Assembly (NCBI GenBank): GCA_029974985.1
Contig: JARKQC010000369.1
Coordinates: 1 to 64,000 of the forward strand
Source: Bacteroidota bacterium
GTDB taxonomy: Bacteria; Bacteroidota; Ignavibacteria; Kapaibacteriales; UBA2268
DNA: 64,000 bases
Direction of reading: 5' to 3'
Below are positions 10,221 through 20,300 of the stretch, piece after piece (position 1 is the first letter of the stretch; each line of letters starts with the position of its first letter). Position numbers and translations under genes: made by a program. Under the pieces are notes generated by a model. That model worked only from the letters and a program-made list of their open reading frames with translations, did no database searches and had not been told where the DNA came from.

Positions 10221-10970
10221 TTGAAAAATTTTAAAAGAAATATCGCATTAATAATTGTAGTTGCATTGATAGCTTCTTGCTCTAATATTACTCAACCGAG
10301 TGTAGAAGAAAGAATGCAAATTCAATCAATTACAAAATGGAAAATAGACACTATTACAAATTCAAAAATTAATATTGTCTATGAAAAAGTATTTGATATT
10401 TTGGGCAATGTTACAAGTGAAAAAGAATTTTCGGAAAATGGTAAAATGCTGTCAAAATCTGAATTTTCTTATGATAATAATAAAAGTATAGAGTTCAGAG
10501 ACTCATATAATAATGAAGGATATATCGAAGAAAAAAGTAAAATCGAATACGAATACGATGTAAATAACAGAATTATTAAACAGATTTCATATAATAAAGA
10601 TGGCGAAATTGTTGATGTTTTCGAATTTAATTATGATAAAAAAGGGGATTTAATTCGTAAAATTAAAATTGTTGGAAATTCAGATATCAATAGCGATATT
10701 AATTATAAATATGAATATAGCAATACTGGCGAACTTCTTGAAAGAGTAATTACAACCGATAAAGGTGATTTATCTCGCGATAGCATTTCATATAATCAAA
10801 AGGATAAAACTTTTACTGTGTTTAAATTCAATTCACAAGGTAATTTAGATAATTATACAATTTATATTTATAATTATTTAGGAAATCTTGTTTACGAAAC
10901 AATTTATGATAAAAATCATAATATAATCAATAAATATATATACGAATATACTTATTTTAACAATATATAA
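10221..10970 (+). CDS. Lipoprotein with YD-like repeats
   Basis: A 249-residue protein with a lipoprotein signal: a positive N-terminus, a hydrophobic core and the lipobox LIASC (Cys about residue 20). After lipidation it should sit on the outer or inner membrane. The mature part is a ladder of Tyr/Asp-rich beta segments of the form Y-(D/N)-x-x-G-x-(L/I), spaced roughly 20-25 residues. They resemble YD (RHS-like) repeats found in binding or encapsulating proteins. The only possible start is a TTG at 10221, because an in-frame stop lies 15 bases upstream and no ATG precedes the signal peptide. The stop lies 1 base from the convergent NamZ gene. Function unknown. Confidence 0.72.
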   Translation: MKNFKRNIALIIVVALIASCSNITQPSVEERMQIQSITKWKIDTITNSKINIVYEKVFDILGNVTSEKEFSENGKMLSKSEFSYDNNKSIEFRDSYNNEGYIEEKSKIEYEYDVNNRIIKQISYNKDGEIVDVFEFNYDKKGDLIRKIKIVGNSDINSDINYKYEYSNTGELLERVITTDKGDLSRDSISYNQKDKTFTVFKFNSQGNLDNYTIYIYNYLGNLVYETIYDKNHNIINKYIYEYTYFNNI

Positions 10971-10971
10971 T

Positions 10972-12240
10972 TTATTTATATAATAAGTATTTACTTCGCA
11001 ATTTCATAAAATCATCTAATCCATTTTGAGCAATTTTTAAAATATTTTCGCTTGAAATATTATTAAAAAATGCATTGAATAAATTATTAGTTCCCGTTAC
11101 TTTCTGAAACATACTTTTGGAATTATCTTTGATATTATTTGAATTGAATAATTCTGGATATACCGATCTAATTGCTAAAAATAATTTAATTCCTTCACTA
11201 AATGGCTTAAACTCATAACAATTATTGAAATTTAAAAAAATTCCATTAATTTGTTTCTGTGAATACATTGCAAATTGTGGAGTATATCTTGTTTTGGAAA
11301 TGCTAATACACGATGAATTATTATAGAATTTATTAACTTTTTCCCAATCAAAATTTGGCGAACCAATTAATTGAAAAGGAGTTGTTGTTCCGATACCAAT
11401 ACTAATTATTCCAAGTTCACCAAAAATACCAATCATTGCCAAACCACGAACAGAATTTATATTTGGAACATTCGGAGAGGTAGGGAACCACATCAATCCC
11501 GTGTCTTCCCAAATCATTTTTCGCTCATAACCCTGCATTTTTATAATATTAAGTTCACATTTAAAATTACGATTAATTCCTTCGTTAAGCCACGACTCTT
11601 CATTAATCATATAAGCTAATTCGCCAATAGTTAAGCTATGAATATAGGGGATAGGAACGATGCCAACAAAGGATTCCATACCTTTTTCAAGAACTGCTCC
11701 ATCAATATTTTCGCCACCCAAAGGATTTGGGCGGTCGAGTATATAAATAGCCTTATTATTTTCAGCCGCCGCCTGCATAATTTTGAATAAAGTGCTAATA
11801 TAAGTATATGAGCGTACACCTATATCTTGAATATCAACTAATATAATATCGCCTTCACTAATAATTTTGCTATTTGGTTTGCGAATTTCACTATATAGAG
11901 AATAAACAGGAATACCGAATAAATGTTCATTTGCAACTTTTTCGCCTGCAGACGCACTTGCATAAAATCCGTGTTCAGGAGTAATTATGGAGACTATTTG
12001 AATATTTGGACTTTTTATTAAAATTTCGGCACTTAACTCACCATTCTGATTTCTTGCACTCGAATTTGTAAATAGAATAATTTTTTTGCCAGCAATTTCT
12101 TTAAAATCAGAAAATTGTAAAACATCAATCCCCGTTTTTACTACGGGATTAATCGAATTTGCAACTTGAAATTCTAAATTAAAAAATAAAATTAGTATAA
12201 AAATTTTTAAAAAAATCGCATAAGAGCATTTATAATTCAT
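10972..12240 (-). CDS. namZ: Exo-beta-N-acetylmuramidase NamZ family (DUF1343)
   Basis: A 422-residue exported protein with an N-terminal hydrophobic signal region. It matches DUF1343, whose characterised members (NamZ of Bacillus subtilis and Tannerella) remove MurNAc from non-reducing ends of peptidoglycan fragments. Family landmarks are clear: GIDVLQ, IITPEHGFYAS, DIILVDIQDIGVRSYTYIST, LDRPNPLGG and PIPYIHSLTIGELAYMIN. The start overlaps the stop of the upstream TPR gene by one base (TAATG), showing translational coupling as the last gene of a seven-gene operon. The context next to a SPOR protein suggests peptidoglycan remodelling or recycling in the periplasm. Enzyme identity is strong. 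The symbol follows the family. Confidence 0.9.
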   Translation of the reverse strand: MNYKCSYAIFLKIFILILFFNLEFQVANSINPVVKTGIDVLQFSDFKEIAGKKIILFTNSSARNQNGELSAEILIKSPNIQIVSIITPEHGFYASASAGEKVANEHLFGIPVYSLYSEIRKPNSKIISEGDIILVDIQDIGVRSYTYISTLFKIMQAAAENNKAIYILDRPNPLGGENIDGAVLEKGMESFVGIVPIPYIHSLTIGELAYMINEESWLNEGINRNFKCELNIIKMQGYERKMIWEDTGLMWFPTSPNVPNINSVRGLAMIGIFGELGIISIGIGTTTPFQLIGSPNFDWEKVNKFYNNSSCISISKTRYTPQFAMYSQKQINGIFLNFNNCYEFKPFSEGIKLFLAIRSVYPELFNSNNIKDNSKSMFQKVTGTNNLFNAFFNNISSENILKIAQNGLDDFMKLRSKYLLYK

Positions 12241-13394
12241 TATCTTTTATAAGGTTTTTCGAGAAATATTTTAGCTTTTGTATGAGAATTATCATATTCT
12301 TTTAGTTTAAGAACCGCGGAATAATATTTTTTTGCCTCATTTCGATTATTTTTTAAATCATAAATATTACCAATAAAAATATTGACATTTACAGTAAAAC
12401 CGGAGTCTTCGGTATCAATTTTGCTACCCTCGTTTGCTTTTAGAAAATAGCGTAATGCAGAATCATATTCGCCACGTCTCATTAGTGCATAGCCAATATA
12501 ATACATCGCTTCTCGTGCGGTAAAAGGGTCGTAGCCAATTTCTTTATCCATACATTTGATTAAAATTTCACGCCAAACTTTTTCGTAATTATCTTGTTCA
12601 CCTTTTCGGACAAGTAAACGTGCATAATATCTATGGAAATAAGGATTTCTTGGATAAGTATCGAGTAATTCTTTTGCAATTGACAAGGCAATGTCTGGGT
12701 CTTTTTCAAAAGAATTATAAATTTGTAATAATACTACTCTTGCCTCCAATGCGGCATATCTTGCTTTTCGTGATGCGGCTCTTAATTGATATAAACCGAG
12801 TTGTTTATCACCTCTTGGGAAAAAGGTCATTAATGGCTTTACCATAGGAAATTTTTCAGGTATTGCAACAGCAAAATAATTATAAATTCCTGTTCCGAGC
12901 ATAATATCGTGATTTGCTGGTGCAATTTTTTGGCATTCATTCATAATTTTATAAGCACTTGCGCCATCGGTTGCGGCTTTAACCCAACTTTCTCGTTGTG
13001 CATAATGCCTTGCTCTATAGCCCATAGCGCCCGCTTTGAAAAATAAAGCTCCTAAATCCTTATCATTTGTATCAAGAATATTATTACAAATATCAATTAC
13101 TTTTTCAATCCTTTGTTCAAAAGGAGCATCGAATTTAGTTGTTTCACGATGTAAAGTAATCTTCCACCAATAAATCATAGCTTCGAGGAAATATCCAGCG
13201 GGGTTATCTGGATACATTTGTTGTACTTTTTTAAAACAAGTTTCAGCTTTATCAAATTCAACATTATATATAAAAAATGTTCCTTGTCTAACAAGACTAT
13301 CTGCATCATTTTTTAGAATTACCCATTGAGCAAATAAACTACTATTATTTATATATAATATAATTACTATAAAGAATATAAATTTATATTTCAT
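12240..13394 (-). CDS. Exported tetratricopeptide-repeat protein
   Basis: A protein of about 384 residues with a signal peptide (MKYKFIFFIVIILYINNSSLFAQ region), followed by helical TPR-type repeats. Recognisable units include FDKAETCFKKVQQMYPDNPAGY, EYDSALRYFLKANEG and a final NEAKKYYSAVLKLKEYDN. TPR folds act as protein-protein scaffolds. I chose the ATG at 13394 because it gives a clean signal peptide. Upstream in-frame starts exist at 13412 (ATG) and 13421 (TTG) and would add 6-9 residues. The stop overlaps the NamZ start by one base. Upstream lies a 57-residue membrane-protein gene that ends 29 bases before the chosen start. Probably a periplasmic partner of the operon's other products. 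Confidence 0.85.
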   Translation of the reverse strand: MKYKFIFFIVIILYINNSSLFAQWVILKNDADSLVRQGTFFIYNVEFDKAETCFKKVQQMYPDNPAGYFLEAMIYWWKITLHRETTKFDAPFEQRIEKVIDICNNILDTNDKDLGALFFKAGAMGYRARHYAQRESWVKAATDGASAYKIMNECQKIAPANHDIMLGTGIYNYFAVAIPEKFPMVKPLMTFFPRGDKQLGLYQLRAASRKARYAALEARVVLLQIYNSFEKDPDIALSIAKELLDTYPRNPYFHRYYARLLVRKGEQDNYEKVWREILIKCMDKEIGYDPFTAREAMYYIGYALMRRGEYDSALRYFLKANEGSKIDTEDSGFTVNVNIFIGNIYDLKNNRNEAKKYYSAVLKLKEYDNSHTKAKIFLEKPYKR

Positions 13395-13423
13395 AATTGA
13401 GTTTAATATCATAGTATTCAAAA

Positions 13424-13597
13424 TTATAAAAAAATATACTTATCCAAAAGAAAATATACAACAATAATAATTATTAATAGAACTATTGATTTAAGCATTT
13501 TCTTTAAAACTGAATAAATAATAGCACCTAATAAAACAGCCAGCAATATTTTAAATACTACCGGCAATTCTCTAATAATTAGAAACAAGCTATCCAT
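13424..13597 (-). CDS. Small two-helix membrane protein, 57 aa
   Basis: A short open frame overlooked by size filters. The translation begins MDSLFLIIRELPVVFKILLA and contains two hydrophobic segments (about residues 12-31 and 37-50), separated by a basic turn with three lysines, so it is probably a hairpin in the inner membrane. Its ATG overlaps the stop of the TonB-like gene by one base (TAATG), the same coupling used by the TPR/NamZ pair downstream. It ends shortly before the next gene, filling an otherwise unexplained gap in a tightly packed operon. I recognise no family. It might stabilise the TonB-like protein or form part of an energised complex, but that is only inference from position. 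Confidence 0.62.
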   Translation of the reverse strand: MDSLFLIIRELPVVFKILLAVLLGAIIYSVLKKMLKSIVLLIIIIVVYFLLDKYIFL

Positions 13598-14379
13598 TAT
13601 TTAAGTACAAACGAAAGTGGGATAATGCCTTCCATAACAATATCTTCTTTCAATACATTAAATCTCCATTGTCTTAATGCGGTCAAAGCCGCAGTCTCCA
13701 ATCTTGGATCGGCTTTTTGTAAAGGTATAATGCGTCCTACAGTACCATCTGGCATAACAGTAAATCTAAATTTAAGTTCGGCATTTGTATTAACTCCCGA
13801 AGGAAAAACGGGCAATGGTTTATGCAGAACGATACGATTCCCGCCGCCGCCCCATTCAATATCGCCGAAACCGTAGCCTTTGCCTTTTCCAGTGCCGCGA
13901 CTTCCTAAACCAGGTCCATCACTTACGCCATCGCTTGTTCCAATATCTTTTGTACCAAAACCTTTTTCAGAGCCACTAACTTTATTAGTCGAAGATAATT
14001 CTTTAACAGGTATTGGGTTAGATATTTGGTTGTCATCTTGATAAGTAGCATTTTTAACTTGTTTAGTAAGTGCTGGCGATGCGGCATCTTGCAAAATAGA
14101 TTCTGCTTGTTGCCCTTTTCGTGATGCGCCTTCTTTTGTTAAATTGCCTTTGCTCATACCCGTACCGTCTCCATCGCCAAAATTGAGCAATACAATGGGT
14201 ACAGATTTTATTTCAATATTTCTAACATAGGGTTTTTGAATATGAAACCAAGAAATAAATATTAAAATAAATGAAACAATTAAAATAGAAATACCAAATC
14301 CACGTGCTGTATTAGTATCCCAAGGCAGTTTGATTTGCAGGGAAGTTTCCTCTTCAAATTTTGGTTTTCTATACATCAT
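13597..14379 (-). CDS. TonB-like energy transducer
   Basis: A 260-residue protein with TonB architecture. It has a short cytoplasmic N-terminus, one membrane helix (about residues 28-46), a long Gly/Ser/Lys-rich periplasmic linker (including SRGTGKGKGYGFGDIEWGGG) and a C-terminal TonB domain. That domain shows FRFTVMPDGTVGRI and DPRLETAALTALRQWRFNVL. Such proteins couple the ExbBD proton channel to outer-membrane receptors. No ExbB or ExbD gene is in the window. It lies 14 bases after the SPOR gene in the same operon, with an outer-membrane barrel two genes upstream as a possible partner. Its stop overlaps the start of the 57-residue membrane protein. Two consecutive ATGs occur at the start and either may be used. 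Confidence 0.88.
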   Translation of the reverse strand: MMYRKPKFEEETSLQIKLPWDTNTARGFGISILIVSFILIFISWFHIQKPYVRNIEIKSVPIVLLNFGDGDGTGMSKGNLTKEGASRKGQQAESILQDAASPALTKQVKNATYQDDNQISNPIPVKELSSTNKVSGSEKGFGTKDIGTSDGVSDGPGLGSRGTGKGKGYGFGDIEWGGGGNRIVLHKPLPVFPSGVNTNAELKFRFTVMPDGTVGRIIPLQKADPRLETAALTALRQWRFNVLKEDIVMEGIIPLSFVLK

Positions 14380-14393
14380 CTACCTCGATAAAA

Positions 14394-15728
14394 TTATTTT
14401 ACTCTATCAATCCAGGTTTGAGAAAATCCAAGTCGAAGTGCGGCTTGACGTGCTTCTTCGCGTGTTTGGAAATTGCCAAATCTTACTCTATACCAAATTT
14501 TATCTCTCATTTTTTGTTCACTTATAAATGCGTCATTAATATTACGTGCAGTAAGTTTATTTAACCATAGTTGTGCATCTTCTTTCGATTGAGACGAATA
14601 AATCTGTACTATGTAAACCCCCGGAATATCGTTATGTTTATCATTAAAATTAGTTGTTTTCTCATTTTTAGGTCTAAAAGTTTCAGCCATTGCTTTATTC
14701 TTTAATTCAGAAGGCTTTACGGGTTTAGCAGTTGCTAAATCAACATTTTTTAATTTTTCTGGTAATTTTTTACTTTCAAAATGTTCTTTATTTTCTTTAT
14801 TTACTTTGTTTTGTTTTTTACCAGATACTTTTTCATCAATTTCTTTTAATTTATTTGCTAAATCTTTGTTAGATTTATTCACATCAAGTGGCATATCTGG
14901 TTTTTCGATTTTGTTATCTGATTTTTGAGAAATATTATTAATTTCATTTTTTGAAATATCCTTTTCAACTGTTTTTTCTTTTCCAGTATTATCCATTTTT
15001 GAAGCGATTAAAGTATCTACGATTTTTTCAGCTTCTTTATTTGTATCAATTTCTTTTAATTCTTTATTTTTTTCAGCTTTATCTTTTTTATTTAATTTTA
15101 GAGTATCGCTTGTAATTTTATTTTTATTAGATATTTTATCATTTCCTGCTTGATTAAAGAAAAAATACGCTCCCGCTCCAATAAATAATAATAGAATTGC
15201 GGCAACGCTTAGCCATTTTAATATTGGTATTCTTTTCTTTTTTTCTTCTTCATTAATGATTTCATCAATATTGTTATTATTATTTAAAACATCAATTTTA
15301 GCTTTGGAGATATTTTTGTCATCATCAGATATTTGTCTATCTGCAATAGTTGCAGTACTCGGCTTATCAATATTTAAATCCGAAATTACAAAGCTTGTAT
15401 CTGCATTTTCATCACCAATTGGTTCGAATAATTTGTAATCAATATCATCAAAATTATTTTCAATATTATCTTTATTTTTTGATTTTCTTTTCGATACAGA
15501 TTGTAAACCTTGAACGAAAGCAGATAAATCGGGATCTATTAAAGTATCATCTTCAGAGATATTTTCAGTGGCAACATCTTCCTTAATATCGGGCGCTTTG
15601 ATGAATTTTTCTAAATCACCTTTATAATTTTCCCTTTTTAAAGAAAAAGTATCATCATCTGGTTCGCCCGGATTAAAGCCACCCTTAATTTCTTCATCTT
15701 TTAATATGTCATCTTCTAATTCGCTCAT
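14394..15728 (-). CDS. SPOR-domain membrane protein
   Basis: A 444-residue bitopic inner-membrane protein. It has an acidic cytoplasmic N-terminal region of about 165 residues, one transmembrane helix (ILKWLSVAAILLLFIGAGAY, about 170-190), a Lys/Asn/Glu-rich low-complexity periplasmic spacer and a C-terminal SPOR domain (about 370-444; YIVQIYSSQSKEDAQLWL and WYRVRFGNFQTREEARQAA). SPOR domains bind peptidoglycan strands stripped of stem peptides, typical of the division septum. Its topology resembles FtsN/DamX. The start lies 3 bases after the stop of the outer-membrane barrel gene and the TonB-like gene follows after 14 bases. The large acidic cytoplasmic region is unusual and could contact division or chromosome proteins. 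Confidence 0.9.
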   Translation of the reverse strand: MSELEDDILKDEEIKGGFNPGEPDDDTFSLKRENYKGDLEKFIKAPDIKEDVATENISEDDTLIDPDLSAFVQGLQSVSKRKSKNKDNIENNFDDIDYKLFEPIGDENADTSFVISDLNIDKPSTATIADRQISDDDKNISKAKIDVLNNNNNIDEIINEEEKKKRIPILKWLSVAAILLLFIGAGAYFFFNQAGNDKISNKNKITSDTLKLNKKDKAEKNKELKEIDTNKEAEKIVDTLIASKMDNTGKEKTVEKDISKNEINNISQKSDNKIEKPDMPLDVNKSNKDLANKLKEIDEKVSGKKQNKVNKENKEHFESKKLPEKLKNVDLATAKPVKPSELKNKAMAETFRPKNEKTTNFNDKHNDIPGVYIVQIYSSQSKEDAQLWLNKLTARNINDAFISEQKMRDKIWYRVRFGNFQTREEARQAALRLGFSQTWIDRVK

Positions 15729-15731
15729 CGT

Positions 15732-17342
15732 TTAAAACTGCCACATAATCCCAAAACTTATAAAAACATCTCTTTCTAAATAATTATCCCAAATGTAAAT
15801 AGAATTATTTAATAAATTATCAAATTTTAAAAATGCCCTTAGCCCATCATAAAGTTTATAATTTCCTTCAGCTTTTAAGTTAATATACGAATTAAGTTCA
15901 AATGTGTTTTGAACGTCAGTATATCTACTACCGATATATTCAACCTCAAAATCTGTACCAAAAGCCTCAGTCCAAGTTTTCTTTAAAGTTAGTGAAAGTT
16001 GAGCATTTGGTATATATGGAACGCTTTTCCCTGTAAAATCACTCAAAGAACTTTCTGAAAAAGTTAAATTAGCGATAATTTTATCTAACGGAGTTAAATA
16101 CCAATATGCTTCGAAAATTGATTGAATTAGCGAAATACTTTCATAATCAATACCAAAACTACCAACAAAATATCTAACATCATTTTCAAAAATTGGAAAA
16201 CGCTCAGTTTTACGAATCTTTATACCAGCCGATACACCCATAATTTCATTTGGGTGAAAAATAAAATTTCCGCCTAAATTCATAATATCATAAGCATAAT
16301 CAAATTTTGACATATTAGAAATATATGGATTATAGATTGCTAATTCTCTAAATTTTTTATTTTCAAGACCTGAGCGGACATCTGCTCTAATAGTAAATAG
16401 TTTATTTAATCTATATTCTAATATTCCAGAAATAAGAAGTCCACCTCTGTCAATTCCATCTGAATTAGTAGCCCATTGAAGTCCAGCATTGCCAGATAGA
16501 GATAAATCACCATTAACAAAAGCTAAAGAGCCGTCAGCTTGTATAAAATTTGTTGCCTCGCCTCGCAAGGAATGTAAATCGAGTAAAACATTTCCCGAAA
16601 TAATAAAATTGTTCCAATTATTATTTACGGTTAAATATCCATAAATATTATTATCTGCATTTTTAAAATTATCAGTAATTATCTGAAATCCATTAAAACC
16701 AGCTCCAGTTTCAAAAGTAAATCCATTATAATATCCGTCAACATCAACTTTTGCAAGAAAATTATTTACATTTCTTTTATAAGCTATATTTGATGAATAT
16801 AGACTATAATCATTATTTTTAAATTCAATTTGAGAACGCGTTCTACTACCACCGAAAATAAAAAATTTCTGTGGAGCAATAAAATCAGAAGTTAATTTAA
16901 GATTTAATTTAGAATAATCAGAATTTTTAATATGACCATCGCTAAATTCAAAACCAGCTTGAGCGTATAAATCGTAAGAATCTAATATAGTTCCGTAGCC
17001 AGCATCAATTTGCCCCGTGGTAAATCTACCAAATTGTGCTTGAACAAAAGCATCTTTACGAGATTTTTCATAAGTATTGATAATCAATGGTTCGATTGGT
17101 AAAGACTGTGAATTTTGTTTTTCAAGCGAATTTAATGAATCTAATTCCACCGAAGATAGTGGCTTTGGTTTTTCGGGGTTTTGTTTAATTCCAGAATTTA
17201 CATTCAGCTGTAAGTTGCCTTGAATTATAAAATTAGGCAATTCCAAAGGTTCAGGTGAACTTTGTTCTTTTTTTGATTCTTGGGCAAAAGAAATATTTAT
17301 AAGCCCAGAAACTAATAATATTATAATAGATATTTTTTTCAT
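15732..17342 (-). CDS. Outer-membrane beta-barrel protein without plug domain
   Basis: A 536-residue exported protein with a signal peptide (MKKISIIILLVSGLINISFA). A Pro/Ser-rich segment to about residue 95 is followed by continuous amphipathic beta strands (GQIDAGYGTILDSYDLYAQA, FLAKVDVDGYYNGFTFETGA and others). It ends in FISFGIMWQF, with the terminal phenylalanine typical of outer-membrane barrels. It resembles the barrel of a TonB-dependent receptor, but no plug domain is visible, so it may be a large porin-like or structural barrel. It lies 5 bases after the giant TPR gene and 3 bases before the SPOR gene. The TonB-like protein two genes on suggests an energised envelope complex, though direct contact is inference. 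Confidence 0.75.
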   Translation of the reverse strand: MKKISIIILLVSGLINISFAQESKKEQSSPEPLELPNFIIQGNLQLNVNSGIKQNPEKPKPLSSVELDSLNSLEKQNSQSLPIEPLIINTYEKSRKDAFVQAQFGRFTTGQIDAGYGTILDSYDLYAQAGFEFSDGHIKNSDYSKLNLKLTSDFIAPQKFFIFGGSRTRSQIEFKNNDYSLYSSNIAYKRNVNNFLAKVDVDGYYNGFTFETGAGFNGFQIITDNFKNADNNIYGYLTVNNNWNNFIISGNVLLDLHSLRGEATNFIQADGSLAFVNGDLSLSGNAGLQWATNSDGIDRGGLLISGILEYRLNKLFTIRADVRSGLENKKFRELAIYNPYISNMSKFDYAYDIMNLGGNFIFHPNEIMGVSAGIKIRKTERFPIFENDVRYFVGSFGIDYESISLIQSIFEAYWYLTPLDKIIANLTFSESSLSDFTGKSVPYIPNAQLSLTLKKTWTEAFGTDFEVEYIGSRYTDVQNTFELNSYINLKAEGNYKLYDGLRAFLKFDNLLNNSIYIWDNYLERDVFISFGIMWQF

Positions 17343-17347
17343 AGCAA

Positions 17348-20300
17348 TTATTTCGATTTAATTCTTTTAAGTCGTGATTTAGCTGTATTACCAAAATCGT
17401 CGTCTGGTCTTAGTGCTTCGAGTGCCTTGTATATTTCTTTGGCATTATCAATTTGGCCAACATTCTCATAAGATTCACCCAAACCGAGTAAAGCAAGAGA
17501 AAACCAATCCTCGAAACCCTCGTATTTTTCTTTAACAATGATAAAAGATTCTATAGCTTTATCATAATTTTTATCTCTCATCCAAAGTTCACCAATACGA
17601 TATTGGCATTCAGATGAAATATTAGGGTTATCTTCAATTGCTGAAATATAAGCAAAATTAACACGTGCCGAATCGTTTCGTCCATTTGCACGATAGTGCA
17701 TAGCAATTCTATATCTACTTTGGTCGCCCCAATCAGTATTAGGATATTTTGATGTTACATTATGAAAAATTTCTAAAGCACTTATTGTATCACCTAATTT
17801 ATATTTTAAAACTCCACGTTCGAAACCAGCTTGAGCGGCATTCGAGTTTTCGGGATATTTTTCTTGTAATGATTTTAGCAAAGCATCGGCTTTTGAAATA
17901 TTTGCAATTTCAATTTGTAATAAACCATTATCGAGCATTGCCATTGGTGCATAATCACTTTTTGGATATTCATTTACTAATTTTTCGAATATTTTTTGAG
18001 CATCATCGGTTTCGTTTAAACTTTCGTAACTTTTTGCCATCCAATATAAAACTTCGGGAATACTTTCATCATTTGGATTTTTCTTGATAAATTTTTCATA
18101 TTCCGATATAGCATCTTTATATTTACGTCCCTGATAGAACATTTCGCCAATTTTTTTCTGAAAAACGGGTGCAAAAGGTGATTCTGGATTTGTTGCAACA
18201 TATTGATTTGCAATATCAATAGCCTCTGATTCTCGACCTAATGCGATAAGACAGAACTGAATACTTTTTATAGATTCTGGCGCCATTTCGCTTCCGGGAT
18301 ACGACTCAATTACGATTTTATAACTATTAATAGCTTGCTCATATTTGCCAAGATTATAATAAGCGTCTCCAATAGCGTAATATGCTCGTGGAGTAAGCGA
18401 ACTTTGGGGATAAGCATTTATTAAAAATTCAAAATTATCAATTGATTCAGCATATTTTCTTTGTTGAAATCTAATCCAACCAATTAGATATAAAGCATTT
18501 GGAGAATACGGTGATTTATTATATATACGAACAAAATCTAATAAAGAACTAATGGCTTGCTCATAATTACTATTGCGGTATAGAGCATGAGCTAACTGGT
18601 ATGAAGCGTATTGCCCTTCTTCTGTTCCCTTTGATAATTCAGCGGCACGTTTGTAAGAACTAACTGCGTTTGCGAATCGTTTTTCCATATAATAGCCATC
18701 AGCTTGGCGAGTTAGTACTTCGACTGCATATTTAGATTTAGGGAATTCCTTTATCATTTGGTCGAAAATCTTTGATGAATTATTGAAATCTTTTACTCGG
18801 AAATAAGACCAACCAAGCCCATAAAGTATTTCTTCTCTGCGTGAAGAATTTGGGTATAAATCTAATAATTTTTGATATGTATCACTTGCATTTTTTAATA
18901 ATTCAATTTTATAAAATGATTCTGCTAACCAAAAAAGTGCTTCTTCGTTTCTTGCATCGCCTTTATTATTTGCAATAAAATTTTGTAATAATCCTATTGC
19001 TTCGCTTGCTCGATGGCTTTGAACAAGTGCGATACCTTCTTTTAATGTTGCTTCGGAAATATACCATTTTTTATTTGGCATAATAATTTCATTGCTTGCA
19101 CTTGCAAGTTTTGACGCCTTATTGTATTGTAATGTTGCTTTATCCCATAATTTTAATTCGAGATATGTAGCACCAAGCAAAAGGTGAGTTCTTACAGCTG
19201 TTCGCCCATCTTGGGCTTCACGCTCGGCACGTTCAAGATTTTTGACTGCTCTATCATAATCGCCGTCTTCGTAATTTATCTGCCCTAATTCAAGAAGAAC
19301 TAATCCTTGATATGGATAGTCAGCTTTTAGTGTAAGTGCTGCAAGCTCTTTACGAGCAGTTTCAGTATCGCCTTTTCGTTTTAGAGTTACTACTCTATAT
19401 AATTGAGCAATAGACCGCTCTTGAAGACTACTATCGCTTGAATTTGTAATAATTGTATCATACTCGTTTAAAGCTTTATCAAAATCATTCAAATTTAATA
19501 AAGCCCAGCCATAACCGAGCCGAGCATAATAAATCCAAGGTGAGTTTGGAAACTCATTTATAAACTTAACGAATACTTTTACGGCTTCTTTATAATTTCC
19601 ACCAATATTATAAGCGTCGCCTTTTAAAAAAAGAATTTTTTCAAGAGCGTTATCTTTAAAAATTTGAGCTTCATATAATTTTGCAATCGAATCATTTGCT
19701 TCGATATGAGTTGCTATCGTTTCGGCACGTTCAAGAGCAATCAACGCTGATGATGGTTGCCTTAACATTAAATTACAATTTGCTTCCCTAATAATTGATA
19801 TTAATGCTACATTACTTTTAGAATAATTCTTTGAAATAAGCCGATAATAGTACAAAGCAGAATCATAATTTCTATTAATTTCTTGGATTCTTGCTATATA
19901 ATAATAAGAGTCATCAGAAAAATCGCTTGTTGGATATTTCGATGCCATATTTAAAAAAACAGGTAATGCGTCTTGGTAACGCCCTTGATATGAAAGAGAC
20001 ATAGCACGCCAAAATTCTGCTTTCTGAGCAATAATTAGATAAGCAGAATCCTCACGAATTTTAAAATCTTTCATAGCATAAGATTCTGTTTCTTCAAATA
20101 AAAATTCAGCTTGTTTGAATTTTCCTAATTCAAAAGTCATAAATCCACGCTGTAAAGAAGCCAACGGTATAAAAGGTGAGTTTGTTCTAGTGCTAATAAA
20201 GTCTGCTAACATACCATCGGCAATATTGTAATTACCAGCATTCAAATCAATATTAGCTTGCAATAAAATAGATTTGTCGAAAGACAAACCATATTGAAAT

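Noticed and set aside
13422..13596. Treating the gap between the TonB-like and TPR genes as non-coding
   Set aside because: A 57-codon frame with TAATG coupling and two membrane helices explains it better.
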